Source: Rubrivivax sp.
GTDB taxonomy: Bacteria; Pseudomonadota; Gammaproteobacteria; Burkholderiales; Burkholderiaceae_C
Reading direction: 5' to 3'
NCBI GenBank assembly: GCA_025458805.1
Contig: JALORQ010000009.1
Coordinates: 1 to 36,308, forward strand
Length of the DNA stretch: 36,308 nucleotides
Shown here: in pieces, positions 8,313 to 16,092 of the stretch
Position numbering within the stretch: the first letter of the stretch is position 1
Layout of the letters: each line of letters begins with the position of its first letter
Notes under the pieces: generated by a model
What the model was told of the DNA's origin: nothing
The model's database searches: none
Seen by the model: only the letters and a program-made list of their open reading frames with translations
Program-made: the position numbers and the translations under genes

Positions 8313-9311
8313 CTATTTTGGCCCCGACCCCATGACACGTTCGGCGGCGCGATCCAGCGGCCCCAGGCGCTCGGTCCGGACCACGGCCACCTCGCTGCCG
8401 CGGTCACCGCTGCGTTCGACAAGCGAGCGTTCCTGCAGCAGGCGATCGCCCATGCGCACGCGGCCGTAGACGTCGAAGAAGTTCGACGTCACCGCCGCGC
8501 GTGTGTCGTCGAACTTGATGCTCTCGGGGAACATCTGCCGCAGCGCGTCGAGCGACTTGATGCCGTCGCGGCCGCGGCTTTGCACGATGCGCTCGGCGCT
8601 GCCGCCGTCGAGCCCCTCGAAGACCGCGGCCAGCACCTCGCGCGGCGCGGTGTTGACGTTCAGCGGCGCCCGCACCGGGAGCAGCTCGACCCATGGCTCG
8701 AGCCGCTCGACCTCCTCGCGCGACAGGCCGAGCCAGACCAGCTCGCCGACGCGGGCCGGCACCAGCGGCGCGCCGGCCGAATCGGGCCCGCCGTCGGCGA
8801 GCCACGCCGCGCGCAGGCCTTCGGCGATGCGCGTCGCGGCCTCGCCCGGCAGACCCGCGGTCTGGCACAGCCGCTGCAGGCTCCGCACCTCGAGCGGCAC
8901 CAGCTTGCCCTGGTCGTCGATCAGGTTGCGCAGGTTGTAGCGCGACTGGGCATCGACGATGCGACCCGACAGGAAGGCCTCGAGCTCGATGTCGGTCGAC
9001 TGGTCGCGCTCGGCGGCGAGGAAGGCCGACAGACGCGACTCGCGCAGCGGCACCGCCCACGGCTCGCCCTCGTGGTCGGGGCCGCCGTTGCGCCCGTCCT
9101 CGCGCAGCAGCATGCGGCCCCAGTCGAGCGCGCCGCGCAGGATCCACGCCGACTGTGCGCGCGCACGCTCGGCGGCCTCGACCTGCACGGCTCGCGCCTG
9201 CTGCGCGACCATCGTGGCGGCGAGCGTCGCGACCAGCGTCAGCACGAGCATCGCGAGCAGCAGCGCGGCGCCGCGCTGTGCGACCGGGCGCAGGCGCGAG
9301 GCCGCGGTCAC
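8313..9311 (-). CDS. gspK: Type II secretion minor pseudopilin GspK
   Basis: A 332-residue minor pseudopilin that caps the pseudopilus tip with GspI and GspJ. The N-terminus has a short leader and prepilin-type hydrophobic helix (RGAALLLAMLVLTLVATLA). GspK lacks the usual FTLIE form, as seen here. The large helical domain contains the typical SRYNLRNLID segment and the helix-hairpin-like NVNTAPREVLAAVF, and ends in RTERLGP. Length is in the normal range for GspK. The start is a GTG at 9311 overlapping the gspJ stop (GTGA). The frame is open upstream, but there it reads antisense-like over gspJ. The TAG stop at 8313 is followed by the operon's only sizeable gap. Confidence 0.94.
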   Translation of the reverse strand: MTAASRLRPVAQRGAALLLAMLVLTLVATLAATMVAQQARAVQVEAAERARAQSAWILRGALDWGRMLLREDGRNGGPDHEGEPWAVPLRESRLSAFLAAERDQSTDIELEAFLSGRIVDAQSRYNLRNLIDDQGKLVPLEVRSLQRLCQTAGLPGEAATRIAEGLRAAWLADGGPDSAGAPLVPARVGELVWLGLSREEVERLEPWVELLPVRAPLNVNTAPREVLAAVFEGLDGGSAERIVQSRGRDGIKSLDALRQMFPESIKFDDTRAAVTSNFFDVYGRVRMGDRLLQERSLVERSGDRGSEVAVVRTERLGPLDRAAERVMGSGPK

Positions 9312-9946
9312 GGCGTCTGAGGCCCGAGCGCGATGTCGCGCGTGAGGCGGCCGCCGGGCAGAGCCAGCACCAGCCGCACGGCCGCCGGAAGCGCCTCGCG
9401 CTGCACCATCACGCCGCTGGCCGCGCCTTCGGGCGGCTCGGCGACGTCGCCCGTGCTCTGGCAGTTGCTCCACGCGTTGCCGCGAAAGCAGAAGACCTGG
9501 AACTCGGCGACGCCGTCCAGCAGCCGCACGTGTCCCGGCTCGTCGCCCAGCAGCTGCTGGCTGCCCAGCCAGCTCTCCTGCAGCACCCCCCAGCGCGTCG
9601 ACGCCGGGCCCGCCCAGCGGTCCCAGCGGCCGTCGCGCAACGCCCACACGACAACGCGCACGCCGCCGTCGCCGGTGCGAGTGAGCCGCACCGCGCGGCC
9701 GTCGAAGGCAAAGGCCGGCACGGCGCCGGCGTCGTGCAGCGCGGCCAGGTCCTGTTCCCACTGCGCGAGCACCGTCCCGAGCCGCACGGTGCGGTCGACC
9801 GCCTCGCGCCCGGCGTCGCGCGCGCGCACGATGCCGTCGATGCCGCGCCAGGCGAGCGCAGCGATCACCGAAAGCACGACGAGGGCGACCATCACCTCGA
9901 CGAGCGTGAAGCCGCCGGCCGCCCTGCCCATCCGCGCGCCGTGCAT
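9308..9946 (-). CDS. gspJ: Type II secretion minor pseudopilin GspJ
   Basis: A 212-residue minor pseudopilin. A short leader ends in Gly before FTLVEVMVALVVLSVIAALAW, the class III prepilin signal cleaved and N-methylated by GspO. Typical GspJ segments follow: WRGIDGIVRARDA, QWEQDLAAL and RLTRTG. The C-terminal part contains two Cys (in FCFRG and SNCQS) that could form a disulfide after export. The ATG at 9946 is taken as start, 5 bp after the gspI stop; a second ATG at 9931 would give a shorter leader. The stop overlaps the gspK GTG. Confidence 0.94.
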   Translation of the reverse strand: MHGARMGRAAGGFTLVEVMVALVVLSVIAALAWRGIDGIVRARDAGREAVDRTVRLGTVLAQWEQDLAALHDAGAVPAFAFDGRAVRLTRTGDGGVRVVVWALRDGRWDRWAGPASTRWGVLQESWLGSQQLLGDEPGHVRLLDGVAEFQVFCFRGNAWSNCQSTGDVAEPPEGAASGVMVQREALPAAVRLVLALPGGRLTRDIALGPQTP

Positions 9947-9951
9947 CGCCG

Positions 9952-10317
9952 TCAGTAGCGCGACATGACGGTCGACAGCCGCAGCAGCGGCTGCCCTCCG
10001 GCGTCGAACACGATGGCGTCGACGCGCCGGAAGTTCGGGTTCGGGGTGCCGCGCACCTCGACGCGGCCGCCGAAGGGGCGTCCGAGCTGTTCGCACGCGA
10101 AGTCGACGTCGCCGATGCCGGGGAGCTCGCGCGCCAGGCGCAACCCGGTGAGCTGGTTCTCGGCGCACCACTGCGCGAGCGTCATCTCGCTTAGGCGACC
10201 GGCGTTGCCGGTGAGCGCCGATGCGGCGCGCAGGCCGGCGACGAGCGCGACCCCGACCACGACCAGCGCCACCATCACCTCGATCAGCGTGAAGCCGCCG
10301 CCGCGCAGGCGCTTCAC
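9952..10317 (-). CDS. gspI: Type II secretion minor pseudopilin GspI
   Basis: A 121-residue minor pseudopilin that forms the tip complex with GspJ and GspK. The leader VKRLRGGG precedes the cleavage and methylation site FTLIEVMVALVVVGVAL. The family segments CAENQLTGLRL and DVDFACEQLGRPF follow. Length is typical. The start is a GTG at 10317 whose GTGA overlaps the gspH stop, so translation is probably coupled. The frame stays open upstream but reads low-complexity Arg/Ala there. Confidence 0.94.
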   Translation of the reverse strand: MKRLRGGGFTLIEVMVALVVVGVALVAGLRAASALTGNAGRLSEMTLAQWCAENQLTGLRLARELPGIGDVDFACEQLGRPFGGRVEVRGTPNPNFRRVDAIVFDAGGQPLLRLSTVMSRY

Positions 10318-10808
10318 CGCGGCTCGTCCTCGGCGTCGACGGCGACGACGGCGAACGGCTCGAGCCCGTCGGTCGCCACCGCGGCACGCCGGTCGCCGAG
10401 CCGCAGAACGATGCGCTGCGGCGGCAGCAGCGCATCGGGACCGAGGATCACCGCGGCGGCGCCGACCACCTGCGCGGCGACACCTTCGTGCTGCCACGGA
10501 GCCGCGCCGTCCAGGCCCGGCGGCAGGCCGACGAAGCGCGGCGCCGCGCCGTCGGTGCCCGGCTGCCACGCGACCTCGAGCCCGGACGCGCGCGCCTCGG
10601 CGCGCGCGCCTTCGAGCCGCTGCGCGAGGCGCTCGGCCTCCTGTTCGAGCCGGACGGCGGCGGGGTCGCGCAGCGAGAAGGCCACCGCCGCGGCGGCGAT
10701 CGCGACGATCGCGACGACGACGAGCAGCTCGACCATCGTGAACCCGGCCGAGCGAGGGCGCGCGCCCGCGGCGCGCCGCCGTTCACTGCCACGAGCCGAT
10801 GTCGGCAT
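10314..10808 (-). CDS. gspH: Type II secretion pseudopilin GspH
   Basis: A 164-residue minor pseudopilin. An unusually long basic leader of about 22 residues ends in Gly before the prepilin motif FTMVELLVVVAIVAIAAAA. The body contains RLEQEAERLAQRLEGARAEAR and EVAWQP, typical of GspH. The ATG at 10808 overlaps the end of gspG by 26 bp and is the only upstream ATG that keeps the prepilin motif; no alternative start lies close to the cleavage site. The stop overlaps the gspI GTG (GTGA). Confidence 0.92.
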   Translation of the reverse strand: MPTSARGSERRRAAGARPRSAGFTMVELLVVVAIVAIAAAAVAFSLRDPAAVRLEQEAERLAQRLEGARAEARASGLEVAWQPGTDGAAPRFVGLPPGLDGAAPWQHEGVAAQVVGAAAVILGPDALLPPQRIVLRLGDRRAAVATDGLEPFAVVAVDAEDEPR

Positions 10809-11235
10809 CCTTGCCTTCGCCTCCCGCCTGCCCGTCGGCGCCGAGGCTGAAGACGTCGATCTCGCCGTTGACGCCCGGATTCGCGTACTGGTAGGCGCGG
10901 CTCCACGGGTCCGCAGGCAGCTTGTCGAGGTACGGGCGCCAGTTGGCGGGCACCGGCGCCACGGTCGGCTTGCGCACCAGGGCCTCGAGGCCCTGCTCGG
11001 CGGTCGGGAAGCGCTGGTTGTCGAGCTTGTAGAGCTTGAGCGCCTGCATCAGGTTGTTGACGTCGGTGCGCGCCGCGGTGACGCGGGCGTCGTCGGCGCG
11101 GTCGAGCACGTTGGGCACGATCAGGGCAGCCAGCACGCCGATGATGACGAGCACGACCATCAGCTCGATCAGCGTGAAGCCGCGGCTGCGCGTGCGGGTC
11201 GGCCGCAGGGTGTCGGTCGGGGCGGGGTTCGGCAT
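10783..11235 (-). CDS. gspG: Type II secretion major pseudopilin GspG
   Basis: Major pseudopilin that polymerises into the periplasmic pseudopilus; 150 residues. After a ~19-residue leader the cleavage site RG/FTLIELMVVLVIIGVLAAL is textbook. The conserved body follows: DVNNLMQALKLYKLDNQRFP, TAEQGLEALV, the LDKLPADPW segment and the C-terminal DVFSLGADGQAGGEG calcium-binding loop region. The ATG at 11235 is chosen because codons further upstream run into the divergent gspC start. It is the first gene of the leftward gsp operon, with only 47 bp separating it from gspC, so the operon promoter should lie in or near that gap. Confidence 0.96.
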   Translation of the reverse strand: MPNPAPTDTLRPTRTRSRGFTLIELMVVLVIIGVLAALIVPNVLDRADDARVTAARTDVNNLMQALKLYKLDNQRFPTAEQGLEALVRKPTVAPVPANWRPYLDKLPADPWSRAYQYANPGVNGEIDVFSLGADGQAGGEGKDADIGSWQ

Positions 11236-11282
11236 CGTCTCGGGGTCGTCGGCAGGGTCCAGCGCATCATAATCGGCGCACC
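11236..11282. promoter_or_regulatory. Divergent gspG / gspC intergenic region, likely promoters
   Basis: This 47-bp gap separates the leftward gsp operon from rightward gspC. It holds one of the few AT-containing patches in the area, CATCATAAT at 11265-11273. It reads as TATGAT on the minus strand (11271-11266) and as CATAAT on the plus strand (11268-11273), both -10-like. For the minus strand a CTGACA (11289-11284) lies upstream but with a spacer of only 12 bp. The exact promoters are unproven. Confidence 0.35.
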
Positions 11283-11936
11283 ATGTCAGCTCGCTGGGTC
11301 GGCTTCGGGGTCTGGGCAGCCGTCGCGGCGAGCGCGGTCTTCTGGGGCTTGCGCCTGTTCGCCGGCGGCGCGCCGGTGCCGAGCGGCGCCGTCGTCGCGT
11401 CGGCGGCGCCGCCCGAGGCCGACCTCTCGCGCGTGCTCGGCACGGTGCCCGAGCCCGAGGCACCCGACGATGCGGAAGAGCTTGCGGCCGACGACGGGCG
11501 CTTCGTCCTCGTCGGGGTGGTGGCGCCGCGCGCCGCCGAGCGCTCGCCGCAGGGCATCGCACTGATCGCCGTCGACGGCAAGCCGCCGCGGGCCTATCGC
11601 GTGGGCGCGACGGTCGACGGCGACCACGTGCTGCAGGCCGTGCAGTCGCGCGGCGCGATGATCGGCCCGCGCGGCGGCGATGCAGTCGTGCGGCTCGAGC
11701 TGCCGCCTCTGCCGCCCCCGGCGACCGGCGTTCCTGGCGCCGCGGGCACCACGTCGCGGCCGGCCGGTGTCGCGGTCCCGCCACGGCCCGGCATGCCCGG
11801 CATGCTGCGCCAGCCGCCGCCCGGCATCCCGCAGGGCTACAACCCGCCCGCGCCGCCCGGCGAGGAGCCGCCCGAGGTCGACGAGTCGGTGGAGCCGGTC
11901 GAGGGCGAGCCCGATTCGGGCGGCAACACCGGCTAG
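11283..11936 (+). CDS. gspC: Type II secretion protein C (GspC)
   Basis: A 217-residue bitopic inner-membrane protein that links the platform to the secretin. One N-terminal transmembrane helix (about 5-26) is followed by an Ala/Pro linker and the HR domain (about 70-135: RFVLVGVVAP, QGIALIAVDGKPPRAYRVG, LELPPLPPP) that contacts GspD N0. The C-terminal ~70 residues are Pro/Gly-rich and acidic and contain no PDZ or coiled-coil domain, unlike the E. coli and Klebsiella proteins. It is transcribed divergently from gspG-F, and the next gene starts 13 bp downstream. Confidence 0.92.
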   Translation: MSARWVGFGVWAAVAASAVFWGLRLFAGGAPVPSGAVVASAAPPEADLSRVLGTVPEPEAPDDAEELAADDGRFVLVGVVAPRAAERSPQGIALIAVDGKPPRAYRVGATVDGDHVLQAVQSRGAMIGPRGGDAVVRLELPPLPPPATGVPGAAGTTSRPAGVAVPPRPGMPGMLRQPPPGIPQGYNPPAPPGEEPPEVDESVEPVEGEPDSGGNTG

Positions 11937-11949
11937 CGCACGCCGCCCC

Positions 11950-13881
11950 GTGACGGCCCCCGCGTCCGCCACCCACTCGCCATCGCAGGCGCTGATCGGG
12001 CACCTCGTCGCCGAGTTGCGGCAGTTCGCGCCCTTCGCCCAGATGGCCGCCGAGGACGTCGAGACCTTCGTGGGCGCGGCCCGGCAGACCTACCACGCAC
12101 CCGGCGAGGTGCTGCTGTCGCCCGAGAGCGGCCCGGTAAGGCGGCTGCTGCTGCTGCGCCGCGGCGCCGTGGTCGGGCGGCGGCGCGGCGCGGCGGGGGC
12201 GGCCGGGAGCTTCCAGCTCGATGCCGGCGAGCTCTTCCCGGTCGGCGCCGCGCTCGCGGCGCGGCCCGTGACGTCGGTGTACGAGGCGCTCGACGACTGC
12301 TTCTGCCTCGAGGTCGACGCCGCCGTCGCGCAATCGCTCGCCGCGCGCAACGCCGTCTGGGCCGACTTCCTCAACCGCCGCGTGCTGCAGCTGCTCGACC
12401 TGTCGAAGCAGGCGCTGCAGGCGGCGCAGGCATCGAGCGCGCTCGCCGAGCACTCGCTCGAGGCCCCGCTCGGCACGCTGCCGCGCAAGCCGCCGGTGGC
12501 CTGCGGGCCGGGCACGCCGCTGCGCGACGCGCTGCTCCTGATGCACGAGCGGCGCGTCGGCTCGGTGATGGTGCTCGGCGACGACGGCGCCGCGCTCGGC
12601 ATCCTGACGCGGCACGACGTGCTCGAGCGCGTGGCGCTCGCCCGCCCGCCCGAGGACACCCCGATCGAGCGGCTGATGTCGCGGCCGGTGCACACGCTGG
12701 ATCTTTCGGCCACGGCGCAGGACGCGGCGCTGCTGATGTCGCGTCACGGCGTGCGCCACGTGCCGCTGACCGAAGGCGGGCGCGTCGTCGGGATCGTCTC
12801 GGAGCGCGACCTCTTCGCGCTGCAGCGCCGCTCGCTCAACCAGGTCGGCGGCCGGGTGCGCCACGCCGCCGACCGGCAGGCGCTGATCGATGCCGCCGCC
12901 GAGATCCGGCGCTTCGCGCGGCTGCTGCTCGCGCAGGGGCTGTCGGCGCGCGCGCTGACCCAGCTCGTGAGCCACCTCAACGACCTGCTCGGCGAGCGCA
13001 TCGTCACGCTGGCGGCCGCCTCGCACGGCCTCGACCTGCAGCGCGCGTGCTGGCTCGTGTTCGGCTCCGAGGGCCGCGGCGAGCAGACGATCGCGACCGA
13101 CCAGGACAACGGCCTCGTCTTCGCGGCCGGCGACACGCCCGAGGCCGTCGAGGCCGAGCGCGCGCGCTGGCTGGCGCTCGGCCGCGAGGTCAACGAGACG
13201 CTCGACGCCTGCGGCATCCCGCTCTGCAAGGGCGGCATCATGGCCGGCAACCCGCGCTGCTGCCTGAGCAGCGACGAGTGGGTGGCGCGCTTCGCGCACT
13301 GGATGGAACACGGCGCGCCCGAGGACCTGCTGGCCGCGAGCATCTTCTTCGACTTCCGGCCGCTCGCCGGCAACGCGGCGCTCGTCGAGCCGATGCGCGC
13401 GGCGGTGACGCGGAGCGCGCCGCGTCTGCCGCGCTTCATGAAGCAGATGGCCGAGAACGCGCTGCGCACACGGCCGCCGATCGGCTGGGCCGGCGGCATC
13501 GAGGCCGAGCGCGACGGCGCGCACCAGTGGATCGACCTCAAGCTGCAGGGGACCACCCTCTTCGTCGACGCCGCGCGCATCTACGCGCTGGCGCACGGCT
13601 GCGCGGCGACCTCGACGCGCGAGCGCTTCGAGGCTGCCGGCCCGGCGATCGGCGCCTCGGCCGTCGAGGTGCAGAGCTGGATCGGCGCCTTCGAGTTCCT
13701 GCAGATGCTTCGGCTGCGCACGCAGGTCGGCGGCGCGACCGGCGACGACGCGTCGCCGCCGGCCCAGGCCAACCGGCTCGACGTCGCGTCGCTCGGCGCA
13801 ATCGACCGCCGCATCCTGAAGGAGTCGCTGCGCATGGCGCGCGAACTGCAGCAGCGGCTCGAGCTCGACTACCGGCGCTGA
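11950..13881 (+). CDS. cNMP-binding-like / CBS-pair / DUF294 nucleotidyltransferase-like protein
   Basis: A 643-residue cytoplasmic multidomain protein. The order is a cyclic-nucleotide-binding-like beta barrel (about 25-135; its phosphate-binding cassette looks degenerate), a linker helix, two CBS motifs (about 185-310, with GSVMVLGDDGAALGILTRHD and GVRHVPLTEGGRVVGIVSERD), then the DUF294 nucleotidyltransferase-like domain and the DUF294_C domain (to the end). The polymerase-beta-like signature GSEGRGEQTIATDQDNGL is intact near residues 371-388, including the DxD-type acidic pair, so catalysis is possible. The substrate is unknown; a GlnD-like uridylyl- or adenylyltransferase role is only inference. 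The start is a GTG at 11950, 13 bp after gspC; the DnaQ-like exonuclease gene follows after 16 bp, suggesting co-transcription. Confidence 0.88.
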   Translation: MTAPASATHSPSQALIGHLVAELRQFAPFAQMAAEDVETFVGAARQTYHAPGEVLLSPESGPVRRLLLLRRGAVVGRRRGAAGAAGSFQLDAGELFPVGAALAARPVTSVYEALDDCFCLEVDAAVAQSLAARNAVWADFLNRRVLQLLDLSKQALQAAQASSALAEHSLEAPLGTLPRKPPVACGPGTPLRDALLLMHERRVGSVMVLGDDGAALGILTRHDVLERVALARPPEDTPIERLMSRPVHTLDLSATAQDAALLMSRHGVRHVPLTEGGRVVGIVSERDLFALQRRSLNQVGGRVRHAADRQALIDAAAEIRRFARLLLAQGLSARALTQLVSHLNDLLGERIVTLAAASHGLDLQRACWLVFGSEGRGEQTIATDQDNGLVFAAGDTPEAVEAERARWLALGREVNETLDACGIPLCKGGIMAGNPRCCLSSDEWVARFAHWMEHGAPEDLLAASIFFDFRPLAGNAALVEPMRAAVTRSAPRLPRFMKQMAENALRTRPPIGWAGGIEAERDGAHQWIDLKLQGTTLFVDAARIYALAHGCAATSTRERFEAAGPAIGASAVEVQSWIGAFEFLQMLRLRTQVGGATGDDASPPAQANRLDVASLGAIDRRILKESLRMARELQQRLELDYRR

Positions 13882-13897
13882 GCGCCGAAGCGCCGCG

Positions 13898-14542
13898 ATG
13901 CCGCGCTGGAACCCGTTCGCCCGCCGTAGCGCCGCCGCCGACGACGGGCGCTGGGTCGTCATCGACGTCGAGACGAGCGGGCTCGACCCGGCCCGTGACC
14001 GGCTGCTCGCGATCGCCGGCGTCGCGGTGCGCCGGCAGGGCGCCGCCCCGGTGATCGACCTCGCCGACAGCTTCGAGATCGTGCTGCGCCAGGGCGAGGC
14101 CCGGCCGGTCGACCGCGACAACATCCTGCTGCACGGCATCGGCGTCGGCGCGCAGCGCGCCGGCGTGCCGCCGGCCGAGGCGCTGACCGCCTTCGAGCGC
14201 TGGACGGGCGACGCGCCCCGAATCGGCTTCCACGTCGGCTTCGACCGCGCGGTCATCGAGCGCGCCAATGCCGCCGTGCTCGGCCGGCGCGGCGACCATC
14301 GCTGGATCGACCTCGAGCCGCTCGCGGCGGTGACGCACCCGCAGGTGCCGGCACGGGCGCTCGACGAGTGGATGGCGCACTTCGGCATCACCTGCGCCGC
14401 GCGCCACGAGGCCGCCGCAGACGCGCTGGCCACCGCCGAACTGCTGCTGCGGCTGTGGCCGCGCCTCGCCGCCGAGGGCGCGACCGACGCGGCCGCCATG
14501 GCGCGGCTGGCGGCGACGCGGCGCTGGGTGGCGCCGAGGTAG
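13898..14542 (+). CDS. DnaQ-like 3'-5' exonuclease (DEDDh family)
   Basis: A 214-residue DEDDh exonuclease domain protein resembling the epsilon subunit of DNA polymerase III. Exo I is VVIDVETSGLDP (Asp and Glu), Exo II is FHVGFDRAVIERA (Asp), and Exo III is ARHEAAADALATAELLL (His and Asp). All catalytic positions appear present. It is much shorter than full replicative epsilon plus its alpha-binding tail, so it is probably a stand-alone exonuclease acting on DNA or small RNA rather than dnaQ itself. It lies 16 bp behind the DUF294 gene, an adjacency I recall from other proteobacteria, and converges with mpl. Confidence 0.88.
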   Translation: MPRWNPFARRSAAADDGRWVVIDVETSGLDPARDRLLAIAGVAVRRQGAAPVIDLADSFEIVLRQGEARPVDRDNILLHGIGVGAQRAGVPPAEALTAFERWTGDAPRIGFHVGFDRAVIERANAAVLGRRGDHRWIDLEPLAAVTHPQVPARALDEWMAHFGITCAARHEAAADALATAELLLRLWPRLAAEGATDAAAMARLAATRRWVAPR

Positions 14543-14587
14543 GCAGGGTACGGGCGCGCGCCGTCGCTTTCGCGCGCGCGACGCCGT

Positions 14588-14603
14588 GCCGGCTCAGGCC
14601 GGC
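14588..14603. terminator. Possible hairpin at the exonuclease / mpl convergence
   Basis: GCCGGC (14588-14593), a TCAG loop and GCCGGC (14598-14603) can form a 6-bp stem in either strand. It overlaps the mpl stop codon, in the 51-bp gap between convergent genes. No T-tract follows on either strand, so intrinsic termination would be weak. A second stem, CGTCGC with GCGACG, lies just upstream. Confidence 0.3.
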
Positions 14604-15988
14604 GCGCCCCGCACCTGCAGGGCCGCCAGCAGCTTGCCGTGGATGCCGCCGAAGCCGCCGTTGCTCATCACGAGCACGTGGTCGCCGGGGCGGGCCGCGC
14701 GCACGACCTGGGCCGCGAGCGCATCGACGCTGTCGGCCACCTGGGCCTGGGTCCCCATCGGCGCCAGCGCCTCGCGCGCGTCCCAGCCGTACGGGCCCTG
14801 CAGGCAGAAGGCGAGGTCGGCCTCCTCGAGCGCCCACGGCAGCTGCGCCTTCATCGTGCCCAGCTTCATCGTGTTCGACCGCGGCTCGAAGACGGCCAGG
14901 ATGCGCTCGAGGCCGACCTTGCGGCGCAGCCCGTCGACGGTGCTGCGCATCGCCGTCGGGTGGTGCGCGAAATCGTCGTAGACCTTGACGCCGCCGGCCT
15001 CGCCGCGCAGTTCCATGCGCCGGCGCACGTTCTCGAAGCGCGCGAGCGCCGCCGCGCCGTCGGCCACCGGCACGCCGGCGTGCTCGGCGGCCAGCAGCGC
15101 GGCGAGCGCGTTCATCTGGTTGTGCTCGCCGATCAGCGGCCAGTCGACGCGGCCGATCTTGAGGCTGCCGCGCAGCACGTCGAACGCGTGCGGCTCGCCG
15201 CGCGCGCGCAGCACGCCCGGCTCTTCCTTGCGCGCGCCGAAGCGCTGCACCTCGCTCCAGCAGCCGCGCTGCAGCACGCGCGCCAGCGCCTCGTCACGCG
15301 CGTTGACGACCAGCCGCCCGCTCGCCGGCACGGTGCGCACGAGGTGGTGGAACTGCGTCTCGATGGCCGCCAGGTCCGGGAAGATGTCGGCGTGGTCGAG
15401 CTCGAGGTTGTTGAGCACCGCGGTGCGCGGCCGGTAGTGCACGAACTTGCTGCGCTTGTCGAAGAAGGCGGTGTCGTACTCGTCGGCCTCGATGACGAAG
15501 GGCGTGCCCAGCCGGCCCGGCACGGCCGCCCCCGGCTTGCCGAGCCGCGCCGAGACGCCGAAGTTGCGCGGCACGCCGCCGACCAGGAATCCGGGCTCGA
15601 GGCCGGCCGACTCCAGGATCCAGGCCAGCATCGAGGACGTCGTCGTCTTGCCGTGCGTGCCAGCCACCGCCAGCACGTGGCGGCCGGGCAGCACGTGATC
15701 GGCGAGCCACTGCGGTCCGCTCGTGTAGCGCGCGCCGGCGTCGAGCACCGCCTCGATGAGCGGGTTGCCCCGCGTCACGACGTTGCCGACGACGAAGACG
15801 TCGGGCGCCAGGCCCATCTGGTCGGCGCCCCAGCCCTCGATCAGGTCGATGCCCAGCGCGCGCAGCTGGTCGCTCATCGGCGGGTAGACGTTGGCGTCGC
15901 AGCCGGTGACGCGGTGCCCGGCCTCGCGCGCCAGTGCTGCGAGGCCGCCCATGAAGGTGCCGCAGATGCCGAGGATGTGCAGGTGCAT
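14594..15988 (-). CDS. mpl: UDP-MurNAc : L-Ala-gamma-D-Glu-meso-DAP ligase Mpl
   Basis: Cytoplasmic Mur-ligase family enzyme that attaches recycled murein tripeptide directly to UDP-N-acetylmuramate, saving de novo peptide synthesis. It has 464 residues against about 457 in E. coli. The N-terminal Rossmann motif is MHLHILGICGTFMGGLA. The P-loop GTHGKTTTSSMLAWIL lies near residue 105, followed by the Mpl-typical NFGVSARLG and the conserved EADEYDTAFFDKRSKFVHY. The NNLELDHADIFPDL and DFAHHPTA motifs come next. The FMGG and AFFDKRSK segments separate Mpl from MurC. The start is ATG 15988; a TAGAAT on the minus strand at 16000-15995 is -10-like but very close to the start. Confidence 0.96.
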   Translation of the reverse strand: MHLHILGICGTFMGGLAALAREAGHRVTGCDANVYPPMSDQLRALGIDLIEGWGADQMGLAPDVFVVGNVVTRGNPLIEAVLDAGARYTSGPQWLADHVLPGRHVLAVAGTHGKTTTSSMLAWILESAGLEPGFLVGGVPRNFGVSARLGKPGAAVPGRLGTPFVIEADEYDTAFFDKRSKFVHYRPRTAVLNNLELDHADIFPDLAAIETQFHHLVRTVPASGRLVVNARDEALARVLQRGCWSEVQRFGARKEEPGVLRARGEPHAFDVLRGSLKIGRVDWPLIGEHNQMNALAALLAAEHAGVPVADGAAALARFENVRRRMELRGEAGGVKVYDDFAHHPTAMRSTVDGLRRKVGLERILAVFEPRSNTMKLGTMKAQLPWALEEADLAFCLQGPYGWDAREALAPMGTQAQVADSVDALAAQVVRAARPGDHVLVMSNGGFGGIHGKLLAALQVRGAPA

Positions 15989-16092
15989 GGCCCGATTCTA
16001 GGAAGCGGCCGGACGCCTTCGCCGGCCCCTCGGTCGGTCGGGTATGGCGCGCACCGTCGCTCCCGCGACGGCCGATCTGCTAGCGTCCTCGG
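15989..16092. other. Divergent mpl / membrane-protein intergenic region
   Basis: A 104-bp gap between divergent starts. It contains the palindrome-rich stretch GGCCGGACGCCTTCGCCGGCC and few AT bases. The only -10-like hexamer for mpl is TAGAAT (minus strand, 16000-15995), which would leave almost no leader. For the rightward gene CTAGCG near 16080 is a weak candidate. No gene is seen; frames crossing the gap lack motifs. Confidence 0.35.

Noticed and set aside
10783-14499. A 1238-codon minus-strand frame that continues upstream of gspG
   Set aside because: Only the last 150 codons (from 11235) encode a protein with family motifs (GspG). The rest is antisense to gspC, the DUF294 gene and the exonuclease gene, and is low complexity.
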